Positions 38,671 to 64,000 of a stretch of 64,000 nucleotides of DNA are shown piece after piece. The translations under genes and the position numbers were made by a program. Positions within the stretch are counted from its first letter, which is position 1, and each line of letters begins with the position of its first letter. The notes under the pieces were generated by a model that did not search any database, was not told the origin of the DNA, and saw nothing but the letters and a program-made list of their open reading frames with translations. Source of the DNA: Osedax fenrisi (Eukaryota > Annelida > Polychaeta > Sabellida > Siboglinidae); assembly GCA_964019155.1 (NCBI GenBank), contig OZ025242.1:21030592-21094591 (forward strand). The letters run 5' to 3'.

Positions 38671-39438
38671 CTAACCGGCAATAAAGATGAAAATATTAAA
38701 AATAATAATTTAAATATATATTACGCTAATGCTCGTAGTATTAGAAATAAAATGAATTTTTTGGAATTTTTACTTTCATCTAATAAATATGACATTATAT
38801 GTTTAGTTGAAACATTCTTAACGGTAGATGATATAGATTCTCTATATTTAATCGGTGGAAAAAAATATACACTATTTAGATACGATAAATTAATTCATAG
38901 AGGAGGTGTTGCGATATTTTGTAAATCTAGTTTATGTCCTGTAAGAAATTTTATTTCACACATAGATGTTCAATATATACATTTAAAAATTAATTCAAAA
39001 ATTCCATTTAATATTATATGTGTTTATAGACCCCCAAATTGTAATGAAGTATCTCATGAACAGATATGTAAATAATTTGATATAACCCAACAAAATTATA
39101 ATTCATCTATAATTATAGGAGATTTTAATTTACCAAATTTTAATTGGAAAGATTATACATTTCCTAGTTACCCAAAAAGTTATGCATTACTTTTCGATTC
39201 GATTATTAAAAATTCATTTTCACAATTAATAAATAAGCCAACTCGTAATAATAATATAATTGATTTACTTTTTACTAATGAAAAACAATTACTATCTAAT
39301 ATAAATATTGGAGACTATTTCGGATTATACAAAAATATAAGTGACCACTATTCTGTTTCATTTAATGTAAATATTGAAAAATACCCATGTAAACAGATTT
39401 TAAAATCAAACAATTTTGATTTCAATAATGCTAATATA
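38671..39438 (+). pseudogene. LINE ORF2, apurinic-type endonuclease domain with one TAA
   Basis: In frame with the reverse transcriptase downstream. Motifs: YYANARSIRNKM, CLVETFL (catalytic Glu), RGGVAIFCK, IICVYRPPN, then TAA at 39,073-39,075, then IIGDFNLPNFNW, NNNIIDLLFTN and ISDHYSVSF (the SDH box). All the usual endonuclease blocks are present in order, so the single nonsense codon is the only visible lesion in this domain. Confidence 0.8.
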
Positions 39439-39441
39439 AAA

Positions 39442-41541
39442 TTGATTAAATATCATCTTTCTAGATTTAATTGGGAATATCTAAATTCTAATGATTATAA
39501 TATCGATCAAAAAGTAGAATATTTTAATAATGTTCTAAATAAATTATTTATATCACATATTCCTAATATAAATAATACAATAAAACAGGTACTTCCGAAG
39601 AATATATTGAAATTGAAGAAGCAAGTAAAAAAATTATTTCGAAAATCTAAAACTAATTTACAATATAAATATAATTGGATAGAAGCAAAAAAAAAATTAT
39701 CCAAGGAATTAGAATCTTTAAATTTTAAGAGAGAGATTAATGCAATTAATTCAAAAAATAAATTAAAGTTTTATAAATTTATGAAAAAAAGACAAAATTT
39801 AAAATCTGGAGTATCTCCTCTAATTGATATATCAAATAATAATATTTTATTTTCAGATCTCGACAAAGCAAATACGTTAAATTCATATTTTAGTTCAATT
39901 CAACAAAATGATAATGGAAATTTACCCGAATTTTATAATTTAACTAAACAAAAATTTGATAATATTGATTTAAATCTTGAAATAATTAAAATATTTTTAA
40001 ATAGATTAAAAATTACACATACTTTCGGAACTGATGGGATACCATCTTCTATGTTAAAATTATTATCTAATGAATTATGTAGGCCTTTATATATTATTTT
40101 TAATTCATCTTTATTATCGGGTAATATACCGAAAATTTGGAAAAAATCTATAATCACACCAATTTTTAAAAAGGGTGAACCATCAAATTCAAATAACTAT
40201 AGGCCTATTTCAATAACATGTGTAATGTGTAGAGTATTAGAACGTATTATTTCTAAACAATTAATATTTTATTTAAAATCTAATAATTTATTAACAAAAT
40301 ATCAATATGTTTTTATAAGTGGAAAATCCACAGAATTACAATTAACAAAATGTTTAAAATTTTGGTATAATGAATTGAATAATAAAAAATGTGTAGATAT
40401 AATATATATTGATTTTGCAAAAGCTTTTGATGTTGTTTCTCATGAAAAACTACTATTTAAATTAAAATCATACGGTATATCTAATAAAATAATAAAATGG
40501 TTTTATAATTTTTTATCGAATAGATCTCAAATTACACGGGTTGAAAATTCTTTTTCAAATAGTTCTATTGTAAAATCTGGAGTACCACAAGGATCGGTTT
40601 TAGGTCCAATTTTATTTTTATTATATATTAATGATCTTCCTAGTATATTCTCTTCAAAAATTCATATTGATTTATTTGCCGATGATACAAAAATATATTT
40701 TTCATACGCATCTGAGAGTGAAAGATTTCTTTTACAAAATAATTTAAATTTATTTTCACAATGGGTAAATAAATGGCAATTAAATATTTCATTATCAAAA
40801 TGTGCAGTTATGACTTTAGGGAAGGTTACTCCATCAAAATATTTTATAAATAATATTCAATTAGAAAACGTTACTTTTTATAAAGATTTAGGAATAATAT
40901 TTGAAAATAACCTTTTATTTAATAAACATATTGATTATATTTGTAAAAAAGCTTATTTTTCTTTGAATTCAATTTTTAGATGCATTACTACAAAATCCCC
41001 TAGAGCATTATTAAATACATATATAATTTATTGCAGACCAATTTTAGAATATGCATCCATAATTTGGTCACCTTTTTCAAAGGTTAGTAAATTTCGTAGT
41101 CTCATAGACCAAATTGAAAGAGTGCAAAGATTATTTACTAGACGATTAATTACAAGATGCGTAGGATATACAAATTCATCAAATATTAATTATAAATCAT
41201 ATATAGAGAGATTGGTATATTTTAAATTAGAATCACTTGAACTTAGAAGGTTAAAAATAGATCTAACTACAATTTTTAAAATTTCAAATAATTATACAGA
41301 TATAAATATATCTGATATTCTTAACATTTCGAATAATTGTAGAACTAGAGGTAATTGTAAAAAATTAAATGTAATACATAATTATGATAATACAATTAAA
41401 AATATAATTAATAATAGATCAGTTAATATATGGAATTCATTAAATAATGATATAATAAAATCTGTATCTGTTTCATCTTTTAAAAATAAAATAAACAAAA
41501 CCTGTTTCGACAAACTACTTTTTTTTAACAGAAATTTATAA
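39442..41541 (+). CDS. LINE ORF2, reverse transcriptase and C-terminal domain (CR1/Jockey-like)
   Basis: An open frame of 699 codons, the continuation of the endonuclease above. RT blocks in order: SLLSGNIPKIWKKSIITPIF and NYRPISITCVMCRVLER; the QYVFISGKSTELQL region; IDFAKAFDVVSHEKL; SGVPQGSVLGPILF; LFADDTKIYF with the catalytic Asp pair at about 40,672-40,690; YKDLGIIFENNL. The C-terminus ends with VNIWNSLNND and SFKNKINK, standard for this LINE group. Codon use is as AT-rich as the flanks. It is almost intact apart from the upstream stop, so the family was recently mobile. Confidence 0.88.
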   Translation: MIKYHLSRFNWEYLNSNDYNIDQKVEYFNNVLNKLFISHIPNINNTIKQVLPKNILKLKKQVKKLFRKSKTNLQYKYNWIEAKKKLSKELESLNFKREINAINSKNKLKFYKFMKKRQNLKSGVSPLIDISNNNILFSDLDKANTLNSYFSSIQQNDNGNLPEFYNLTKQKFDNIDLNLEIIKIFLNRLKITHTFGTDGIPSSMLKLLSNELCRPLYIIFNSSLLSGNIPKIWKKSIITPIFKKGEPSNSNNYRPISITCVMCRVLERIISKQLIFYLKSNNLLTKYQYVFISGKSTELQLTKCLKFWYNELNNKKCVDIIYIDFAKAFDVVSHEKLLFKLKSYGISNKIIKWFYNFLSNRSQITRVENSFSNSSIVKSGVPQGSVLGPILFLLYINDLPSIFSSKIHIDLFADDTKIYFSYASESERFLLQNNLNLFSQWVNKWQLNISLSKCAVMTLGKVTPSKYFINNIQLENVTFYKDLGIIFENNLLFNKHIDYICKKAYFSLNSIFRCITTKSPRALLNTYIIYCRPILEYASIIWSPFSKVSKFRSLIDQIERVQRLFTRRLITRCVGYTNSSNINYKSYIERLVYFKLESLELRRLKIDLTTIFKISNNYTDINISDILNISNNCRTRGNCKKLNVIHNYDNTIKNIINNRSVNIWNSLNNDIIKSVSVSSFKNKINKTCFDKLLFFNRNL

Positions 41542-41616
41542 TTTTATATTGATTTATGTTTCATTTTGTATCTAAATTATTGCATTATCTCTTCTGGTTT
41601 TTTTTTAATGTGTTTT

Positions 41617-42330
41617 TGTTATAGAAAATTTAGGTTTTTATATATATATTTCAAATATATTATAATATAAAATTAATAATTCATTATTATTACAGATAAA
41701 GTGTGAAGTATTATTTTATTTTTGTTTGTTCTGTATTATATTTTGTTATAAATTTATTTTTGTTATAGAAAATTCGGATTTTTTATATCTATATTTCAAA
41801 TATACTATAATATAAAATTAATAATTCATTATTATTACAGATAAAGTGTGAAGTATTATTTTACTTTTGTTTGTTCGGTATTATATGTTTGTTTTATATA
41901 TATTTTGTAAATATGTTTCAAATGTATTATATTACTAAAATACAATATTAATAATTTTCTATTATTTCAGATTATAGTGATAAGTATTATATTATTTTGT
42001 TTCGTAATATTATTGGTATGTTTTGTTATTAACTGTTTTTGTATAGGTATATTGGTTTATTTTATTTATAACTTGTTCTGTTTTTATATATATATATATG
42101 TTTCAAATTTATTATACAATTAAAATATAAATATAAATTAATAAAGTACCTACTATTATTACAGATTTTGGTAAGTATTACATTATTTGTTTGTTTCATT
42201 CTAGTATTGGTTTATTTGATTTTTAATATGTTCTGTTTATAATATATTTAAAATTTAACATTTAAAATTTAACATTTAAATATTAAATTATATAACTAAT
42301 AATTTATTACTAAAACAGGGTACAAGATGA
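41617..42330 (+). repeat. Degenerate tandem repeat in the LINE 3' region, five units
   Basis: Units end at an ATTATTACAG-like box at 41,695, 41,840, 41,970, 42,164 and 42,318, so spacing is 145, 130, 194 and 154 bp. The first two units are nearly identical (TGTTATAGAAAATT, TTTCAAATATAYTATAATATA, CAGATAAAGTGTGAAGTATT). Every unit ends like a 3' splice site. Confidence 0.8.
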
Positions 42331-43622
42331 AGAATTCTATAAAGTTAAAGTAGAAATTGAATATTTCGATGCCACTTACAAAATAATGTATTTTATTTCT
42401 ATTTTCGATTATTTTTACGCTATCTTTTATTTCTATTTTGATCATTTTTCGTTTATTTTTACTATATGATTTATTTCTACTTTCGATTGTTTTTCGTTTA
42501 TTTTTACGGTAACTGTAAAACGTTTTAATTTCCTTAATTTTTTAATTTCGTATTATTCTTTATTTATTTCTATAACGTATGTTATCGTTAGCAAATATTT
42601 ATACTTTATACTTTCGATTATATTTTCGGCTATGTATTTGCTTAAATAAATTATCAATCAATAATAATTTTCATAATTATTATTATGAATTAAATAATGA
42701 AATATTATTAACATATAATATATTATTTATAAATCTTACTATTTTATCTGATGAATATTAATTACTTACAGTAAAACGTATATCAATATAATAAATGTAA
42801 TGTCAAATTTAAATAACTGTAATTATAATTATTTAAAAAAATTTAAATCAGTAATTATCACATGATATTTATAGGTAAATATTATGAAGCGGATTATAAT
42901 ATTTATAAATAACAGTAGCAATAACATAATTACATAAGAATATTTCTTTTAATATATATATATTAAATAATATATATAGTACAAATTATTTATTTTATTT
43001 TTGATTTTACAAATTAGTACTAATTATTTAATAACATTTTAAACCTACACGTAATATTCTAACCACTATTAATAAATGTACACTTATTTATCATAATCAA
43101 AATTGTATATTATGTAAATTATCATTCAAAATATAAATTGACCTACTTTAAAATTTATATTGTAAATAATATATCCATAAAAATTAATTGTATAATACAA
43201 ATAATAAAAATTAAGGACAATTTATTAGAAAAATATAAATTAACGGTATTATCAAATATTATTTGTATTAATGCAATTATAATATTTATAATAATATACT
43301 TCATATATTATAAATTTTTATATTATATATTTTAATTTTTGAATTCACAATATATGCAATTGAAATATGCTAATATATAATATTATTTAATTGTGATTCA
43401 TAAATTATAAATCATAATATATTTATTTAAATTATATTTCCATTTAAATAATATATCAATTTTAATAATATATATATTTAAATAATATAAAATAAATTTA
43501 TAGAAATACGATATTGCTAAAAAAAAGTTATAAACATCGAAGAATTTTATCATCCTCTTCAACTAGAGTATTTGAAAATGATGATCAAAGTATATAGATT
43601 CACGCATATATAGATGTATAAG

Positions 43623-43656
<34 letters not shown>

Positions 43657-45020
43657 GTTTACATATATCAAAATAAGTACTCTATACCTCAAGAAATATT
43701 AGTTTGAAAGATATAGTGTGTTTCATTTTATTATAGAATACTCAGCAATATATTGTTCACTTGTTCGAAAATTTAGACAAAAATTATAACAGAAATTACC
43801 TTCATATCAGAAATTTTCGATAATTTTAAAAAGACATATATAAATTTTAAACTCATCGAAAATAAATTATACATAGAATTATAATATTATAATGTCGACT
43901 ATAGACGAAAGTATAATTTATTCACTATAGTGAATATATAAATGAAATTATATGTCATATGTCATAGTCTACCATATAACCATGGGTAACTTCTGCGTAC
44001 TAATAGCATAGCTTTTAAAGTATTCATTATCTCTAAAAAATATTTAGTTCAATAAAATATAGTCTTATTATAAGTTTTAAATATTTTAAAATTACATAGT
44101 AGAGTCTTTAAATAAGGACGATGTACATATGAAAATATATTAAAATAAATTAAACTCAGTTGATTCCAAGCTTCATCTAATATCGTGGATGGGATAAGAT
44201 AATATGGTAGAATAGTTTTCCCATTAATAATGACGAAGACATATTCAACCTGTATGCTGAATATAATATTATGTATGAGGACTCAATACGGAATTGCAAA
44301 TGAACAACAATCAAGTTGTTTGATAATTAACCTATATAGTTATTTTGTGCAATCGGTTATAAAATAAATGACTAGTGTAATAGCATACATTATATGCAAT
44401 ACATAATTAAAGCAACTAGATATATATTTTAATAACAATATTTGTTAGTAAAATTCCTATTTACATTATTCGGTATACTTGATTTATTTATTTACTTATA
44501 CTTATTAATTAATCAAATAAAATTATCAAATTACAAACAAAATACGTTGGAAATATACATTTTTATATATCATTATATTCACAATTAAGAAATAAATATT
44601 GCTGAGTCTGTTGGAAGATACATCATTTTCTATTCATAAATATAAATTTGTCTTTTGCTGCATTATATATAATTAGTAATTTATCATTACACAATACAAA
44701 TTACTAAATTAATATTTATATACTTTACAAGACTAGATTAAACTGCATTTCTTGATATACTTAGTTGCTATCGTTATTTATAAAACTAACCTTTAACCTT
44801 TCAATATTATATTTAAATAAATTTTAATTGAAAAATTACAAAATTTAGAACATTTAATTTTTAAATTATAACAAAATACAATACATTTCAGATATTTAAT
44901 TAAGTATCAAGATATTTCATATTAATATAATTATGTTAGTTAATATTTACTTTATATATTTATTTACATTATTTATAAATTAGCTAATATAATTAGGATA
45001 TATATCCAATATAATATTGT
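42331..45020. other. AT-rich sequence, no gene recognised
   Basis: Positions 42,370-42,520 contain loose repeats of TATTTCTATTTTCGATT and TTTTCGTTTATTTTTAC, probably the end of the LINE 3' region. Further on there is a (TA)n at 43,628-43,653 and nothing else that I can support. Confidence 0.5.
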
Positions 45021-45476
45021 TTTTTTAAGATAATTAATAATTATTATTATTATAATTATTATTATAATTATAATTATTATAATTATAATTGAATTATTGT
45101 GACATTAATTGAATTATTGTCAAAATAGAATATTCAATATTATATTGAATATTATTATAATAATTATTATAATTATTATAATTATTATAATTAATAATAG
45201 TTACTATTATAATAAATTATTATTAAATAATATAATAATAATTTAATTATAATAATAATTTAATTATAATAATTATTAATTATTATTAATTATTATAATT
45301 ATTATTATAATATATTATTAAATAATTATAATAAAAATATTATAATAATTATATTATTATAATAATATATTATAATAATTATAAATTACTCAAAACTTAG
45401 TTTTAAACTATAAATTATAATATAATTATTATATAATTATTATAATATTTGTATTATAATTATTATTATATTAAAA
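45021..45476. repeat. Low-complexity (ATTATAATT)n block
   Basis: About 450 bp composed of AATTATTAT-type units in both orientations, able to pair with itself. It directly abuts the truncated reverse transcriptase that follows; similar AT sequence resumes at 46,520 on its other side. Confidence 0.8.
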
Positions 45477-46520
45477 ATGGCAGAGATACTGAAATCATAC
45501 GGCATACCAAACAAGATTATCAACGCAATTATGATTCTATATAGTAATACAAAATCAATGGTTCGATCGCCAGACGGGGACACTGAACTCTTTGACATTA
45601 ATTCAGGTGTACTTCAGGGGGATACGCTTGCACCTTTACTATTTATCATAACACTTGATTATGTTTTAAGGACATCCATTGACCTACATAAAGATCTAGG
45701 ATTAACACTTCAGAAATCAAGAGGAAGAAGATACCCAACAGTTACAATATCTGACGCGGATTATGCAGATGATCTGGCACTCTTTGCGGATTCATGTAGT
45801 GATGCGGAAAAGCTTCTACATGTCTTGGAAGAGAAAGCAAATTCAGTAAGATTAAGGGTCAATATTAGAAAAACTCAGAATTTTAATATCAACACTGACC
45901 ATAAAGTAAGATCTGTAAAAGGAACACAACTGAAGTCTGTAGATAACTATACATATCTTGGAAGTGAGATATCATCAATGGATAAGGAAATAAAGATCCG
46001 AATAGCCAAATCTTGGAGCGCTCTTGACAAATTAAGTTCAATATGGAAATCAAATCTTACGGCAACACTCAAAAGAAATTTCTTCAGAGCAGTAGTAGAA
46101 TCGGTGTTACTTTACGGATCTGAAGCGTGGACACTTACTAAAAAATTGGAAAGAAAACTTGACGGAACATATACAAGAAAATTGAGAGTTGTATTTAATA
46201 TATCATGGAAACTATACTTTACAAACAAGAAACTATATGGAAATATTCCTACTCTCTCCAAGACTATCCGGGAAAGAAGAACACGATTTGCTGGTCACTG
46301 CTTCAGAAGCGAAAATGAGATTATAAGTGGTGTACTAATGTGGATGCCTGCTCACGGATTTACAAAGCGTGGACGACCGAAACGAAACTATATAAAGCAA
46401 CTAACAGATGACACAGGCCTAACAGTAGAAGAAGCGAAGACAGCGATGAAAGATAGAAACATCTGGAAAAAGATTGTAGAATATGCTCGGGAAACTATCC
46501 CGATCTGGTAAGGGTAAGGT
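45474..46520 (+). pseudogene. 5'-truncated RTE-like reverse transcriptase and C-terminal domain
   Basis: It begins inside the RT domain at KMAEILKSYGIPNKI. Motifs: SGVLQGDTLAPLLFI, DADYADDLALFAD (catalytic YADD), NYTYLGSEIS, LLYGSEAWTLTKKLERKLDG, RTRFAGHCFR, a KRGRPKRNYI box, and a stop at 46,509. The frame is open for 344 codons without lesions, but endonuclease and the first RT blocks are missing. The short 3' end GGTAAGGGTAAGGTAATAAT, running into simple repeats, is typical of RTE-like elements. Cohesive GC content against the AT flank marks it as a recent insertion. Confidence 0.8.
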
Positions 46521-46744
46521 AATAATAATAATATATAATTATTATAATTATTATATTTAATATAATATAATATTATATAATATAATATTATATAATATAT
46601 TATATTAATATATAATATATCATATATTAATATATGCTATATAATTACCGCCCACCTTAAACTCTGAAACTCTTATAATAATAATCGGCGGCCTTCTTTC
46701 AGATAATTCATAATAATAATTATGGTACCTTGTCAAAAGCCTCG

Positions 46745-47540
46745 ATATTTGAGCGCCCGCAAAATTGTTTATTCGTTTTAATGATTTTACAATAACGTAT
46801 GATTGGCCATTATAATTAGCGTATGTCTATTTATATATATATATATATAAATATTAAATACTAAAATCAGATGTGGCAATTTGTTGAAGGAAGAGTCAGA
46901 GCTTATTAAGTATTTCACCCATTTAAGATTATGAGGAGAAACAAATCATATAGGAATATAATTAAAAACAATAAATATTAGAACAATAAATAGAGTGACA
47001 AATTCAAACATTATAATAAATCATCAACTCATAAAGCACAAACATTCATAGTATATCAACTTTCCGAATGTGGGTTCATCAATTCCAAAACTTTAGGGAA
47101 TATACTTTCGCCAATAGTATATACACTGGATATAATATACACCAGATATAAATATGACAAATTTAGGAATTAAGAGTCAACGAAATAAAAAAAAAACAAA
47201 TTCTATCATTATTCTACCATGTAGAGGTCTTAAATATATATATATAAAATGTAATAAAAGACAAAATCAATTAAAAATAACACAATTATAAATAGTAAAT
47301 AATTAATTTATAAGTTTCTATTATTTATAAAGATCAGAACATGATTTAGATAACATATTAAACATACAATAATATTATTAAAAAACTCCTTGTAATCTAA
47401 TCATCATTTAAAAAAAAAACATAAATAATATTTATTAAATATACATGTTACTGATAAATATACATACGCTAATTATAATGGCCAATCATACACTATTGTA
47501 AAACCACTAATTCAAATACAACATTTTGTGGGCGACAAAT
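46745..47540. mobile_element. Foldback (MITE-like) element, about 0.8 kb
   Basis: Inverted ends of about 90 bp (46,745-46,835 and 47,455-47,540) share the identical run TATGATTGGCCATTATAATTAGCGTATGT (longest matching stretch) and outer CGCCCRCAAAATT. The middle is AT-rich with no frame. It lies just upstream of the dehydrogenase gene. Confidence 0.75.
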
Positions 47541-47717
47541 GTAATTTGAAATTAATTAATTATTATTTTAATTATTATAATTATAATAATAATATAAACT
47601 TTATAATTAATGACTTGAAAATACGACGACCCAAAGAGTATTAGTAAATTGAGGCAAATTTTAATAGTCGCCTTTACTAATTTTATTTTTGCAATATTAT
47701 TTATAGTCACTGTTACC

Positions 47718-61586
<13,869 letters not shown>

Positions 61587-64000
61587 GTCGTATATCTGCC
61601 CCCCGCTCTCGCCCTCGTCGCGCCCCAACTATCGTACGTTTAATCGGCAATATTTACATGAGCGCATCGGTTACGAAACTGATTGATGGTTACTGTGTAC
61701 TCGCGATCACAGAATGTATAGCATTACACATGCTACGTATGTCTATATAAGGGTATCGGCAATGTAGCTTCAATGCTATGATACTATAAAAGTTGATATA
61801 GTCGACAACTATGGGTTTATATTTGGATAAAAAATACACGTGTAATAAACACCTTCGTTATTTAAATACCAAACTTTCAACAACAAATTATATAATTATA
61901 AAATTATATAATTATATACCTAATTAATAATGTATCGTATTTAAATATTAACAATTTTATTTTATTATACAATTATTTGTTTTTTTATCTAATCTGGCAT
62001 ACGGCATTGAACTATACCAGAATATTTATTAATCGAATGTAAATTTATTTAATTTAGCACACAAAAAATAATACGAATAATTAATAAACAGTTTATTGAG
62101 TAAATTACCATTAATAAAATATCTCACATTCATTTTTATTTCATAATAGTAACATTTACAACTTGACTTTATAACTTTTTACAATATTTTAATTGTATAT
62201 ATTCTTATAAATAATAAACGTTATGTTATTTAATTGATTATTTTAAATTTAATAAAAATAAAACAACTTTTATTTTAGCATTTATGAAGACTAATAGATT
62301 TATAACTCATTAATTTTTAATGATATTTAAAAATATAATGTAATGACCTATACTCTAAAATAAAGAAAGTCCTAAAATAATTTATTATTATAATCAGTAG
62401 TATAATAATTAATTTTATATCTATGTTTTTTGTTATGATATATTTATATATATATAACAAAATTTCAAATGTTATCATTTCTATTTAAATAAATACCAAT
62501 TTTATTCTTTAATCTTTAATCATATATATATATACTTTCAAAACTATAAAACTATATTGACAGTATTAATAATATATGTCATTACTCGTAAAAATATTTG
62601 ATATTGTTTTCTCTTCTATTAAGGGCTGTTATAACCTTATCGGCGTTTGCATGTAAAACATAGGGGAAAATGGCTATTTTTAAACAGGTAAAACTTTTTT
62701 TTTAATACCATTTATTTTTAATTATCTAGATAACATTCATCTTTAGTTGTATACATCATAAAATAATAAATGTATTAAATAAAAATAAATTTATTAACAA
62801 TGTTTTTATTATTTTTCAAATAATTATATTAATAGATTATATTTACTTAAGCTTACATACCTATATAATAGTAACCATATATTATGTATATACTCAGAAA
62901 ATTGTTTAAAATTGTTTAAAGATTCATTAGAGAATTCAAGTAATTAACATTTAAAAAAAAAAATCAACAAAAAAAAACACCAGATATATTTATCACAATT
63001 TTTATGGTAATAAATAAATATATATTTTATTATATATATTATCTTATAGTTTTATTTAAATAATAGTATAGATAAATGTACAATACATAATATAATAATA
63101 ATGTCATCAAAGTATAGATAAATATAAAATATATAATACAATACAAATATTCTAAAGAAATATTACGAAAATATTTTTGAAAATAATAATAAATTATAAA
63201 TCCCACCATTTTGAATAGGTGCATGATTAAGCTTCGTATTTGAGGCACTTATGTTTTTTATACGATATATTATATGCCGTTTTAAAGATAATGAATTACA
63301 TTTTAATATTTTAATATAAAAAAATTGTATTTAAAAAATTGTAATATTGATGTAGGTTACACCTTAATATGTGGATGTGGATTTCTCTTTAAATCTTTAG
63401 CTACCTTCACTAATCATAAGTTTTATCTCTAACTTTGTTTCTATTATTCTTATACTTTATTTGTTATGTAATTATACTTATTTATATAACTTTAATTAAT
63501 ATTATGTTTATATTTCTATTACTTTATTATTCGTATAATTATTAATATTTTATTGTTTCATTAGCATGGAAATGATGATATGAAATTTCACCTAATGTCA
63601 GGATGTTTTGAATCAATAAGGCTGATCACTTTCACCTCCTTAGACTTTGTCTACATTGAATTCATATGTTGATTATAATTTTAATAATTCTAGTTTCTTT
63701 GATAGTAAACGTAATCTGAAGGTAAATAGTCACATGATGATGGGTCGGAAGCTTTGTTTTAACACACGTTACGTAATATACAATACAGTCATCTATTTCG
63801 TAGTAGACTCCATTATGAAACTTTAAATAGTTGAAATGGTGGTCTATTTAGTCGTAAGCAACATCGAGTGTAGTGAAACCTTTACCAGGGCCTAACTAAC
63901 ATGCTAAGTGGTAATGGATGTGAGATCGTAGCGTAAACCTATAGCCGGCTACACTAGGAACGTGTAAGCTCGAAAAACCGCATTTTCGAATATTCTCAAA
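61587..64000. other. Probable dehydrogenase intron 5 or downstream sequence, no gene recognised
   Basis: I searched for the DTPGF-type continuation of the enzyme in all frames by eye and did not find it. Positions 63,580-64,000 are slightly GC-richer but have no recognised motif. Confidence 0.5.

Noticed and set aside
47649..47717. Upstream Met of the dehydrogenase giving a hydrophobic N-terminus
   Set aside because: The segment is AT-rich, ends in an acceptor-like TTTATAG, and does not look like a mitochondrial presequence; the ACCATGG start or an upstream exon is more likely.

Overview
The window looks like nuclear DNA of an animal, probably an invertebrate. It is very AT-rich and full of (TA)n tracts. 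It has spliced genes with GT-AG introns, a Pol III tRNA gene, a tRNA-derived SINE family and several LINE, LTR and foldback element families. I cannot name the phylum. Only two kinds of host protein gene can be supported: a split gene for mitochondrial-type 3-hydroxyacyl-CoA dehydrogenase (47.7-61.6 kb, 3' end outside the window), and a mirrored pair of small secreted cysteine-rich peptide genes (3.2-4.2 kb minus, 25.6-26.6 kb plus).

Layout, 1-33 kb: a giant imperfect inverted repeat. The left arm (about 1.24-11.3 kb) reappears as the reverse complement in the right arm (about 13.6-32.6 kb) around a 2.3-kb spacer. The arms share the peptide gene, a mirrored 98-nt exon-like block, a decayed CR1/L2-type LINE, a decayed RTE-type LINE linker and two SINE copies. 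After duplication the arms diverged (about 9% in one 130-nt block counted by hand) and gained private insertions. The left arm has a 0.7-kb TIR element and a LINE 3' end. The right arm has a 5.7-kb TIR element that is itself a stack of nested elements, and a 4.3-kb Gypsy-type retrotransposon with one frameshift and three in-frame TAA codons. Net of insertions the arms are about equal in length.

Layout, 33-47.6 kb: a three-copy 425-458-bp tandem repeat, two related non-LTR retrotransposons (one 5'-truncated, one nearly complete with a single TAA in ORF2), a degenerate 3' tandem repeat, AT desert, a truncated RTE-like reverse transcriptase and a foldback element.

Layout, 47.6-64 kb: the dehydrogenase gene. 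All five exons found have compatible splice phases and together match the NAD-binding domain and catalytic-His region. Intron 1 is a C-rich, G-quadruplex-prone minisatellite. Intron 2 opens, ten bases after the donor, into 250 TAG units followed by 40 CAG units. The 9-kb intron 3 holds SINEs, a LINE end, foldback elements, an RTE-type retrotransposon, a tRNA-Lys gene broken by a perfect palindrome, and a mariner-type MITE.

A common theme is inverted duplication at every scale: the 31-kb palindrome, kb-size foldback elements, and two perfect short palindromes (46 bp at the stop codon of the left peptide gene, 34 bp in the tRNA-Lys gene) that look like local template-switch mutations. The most novel item is the palindromic pair of secreted six-cysteine peptides. 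Their cysteines and C-terminal aromatic/basic block are identical, while the loops between cysteines differ much more than the surrounding non-coding DNA.
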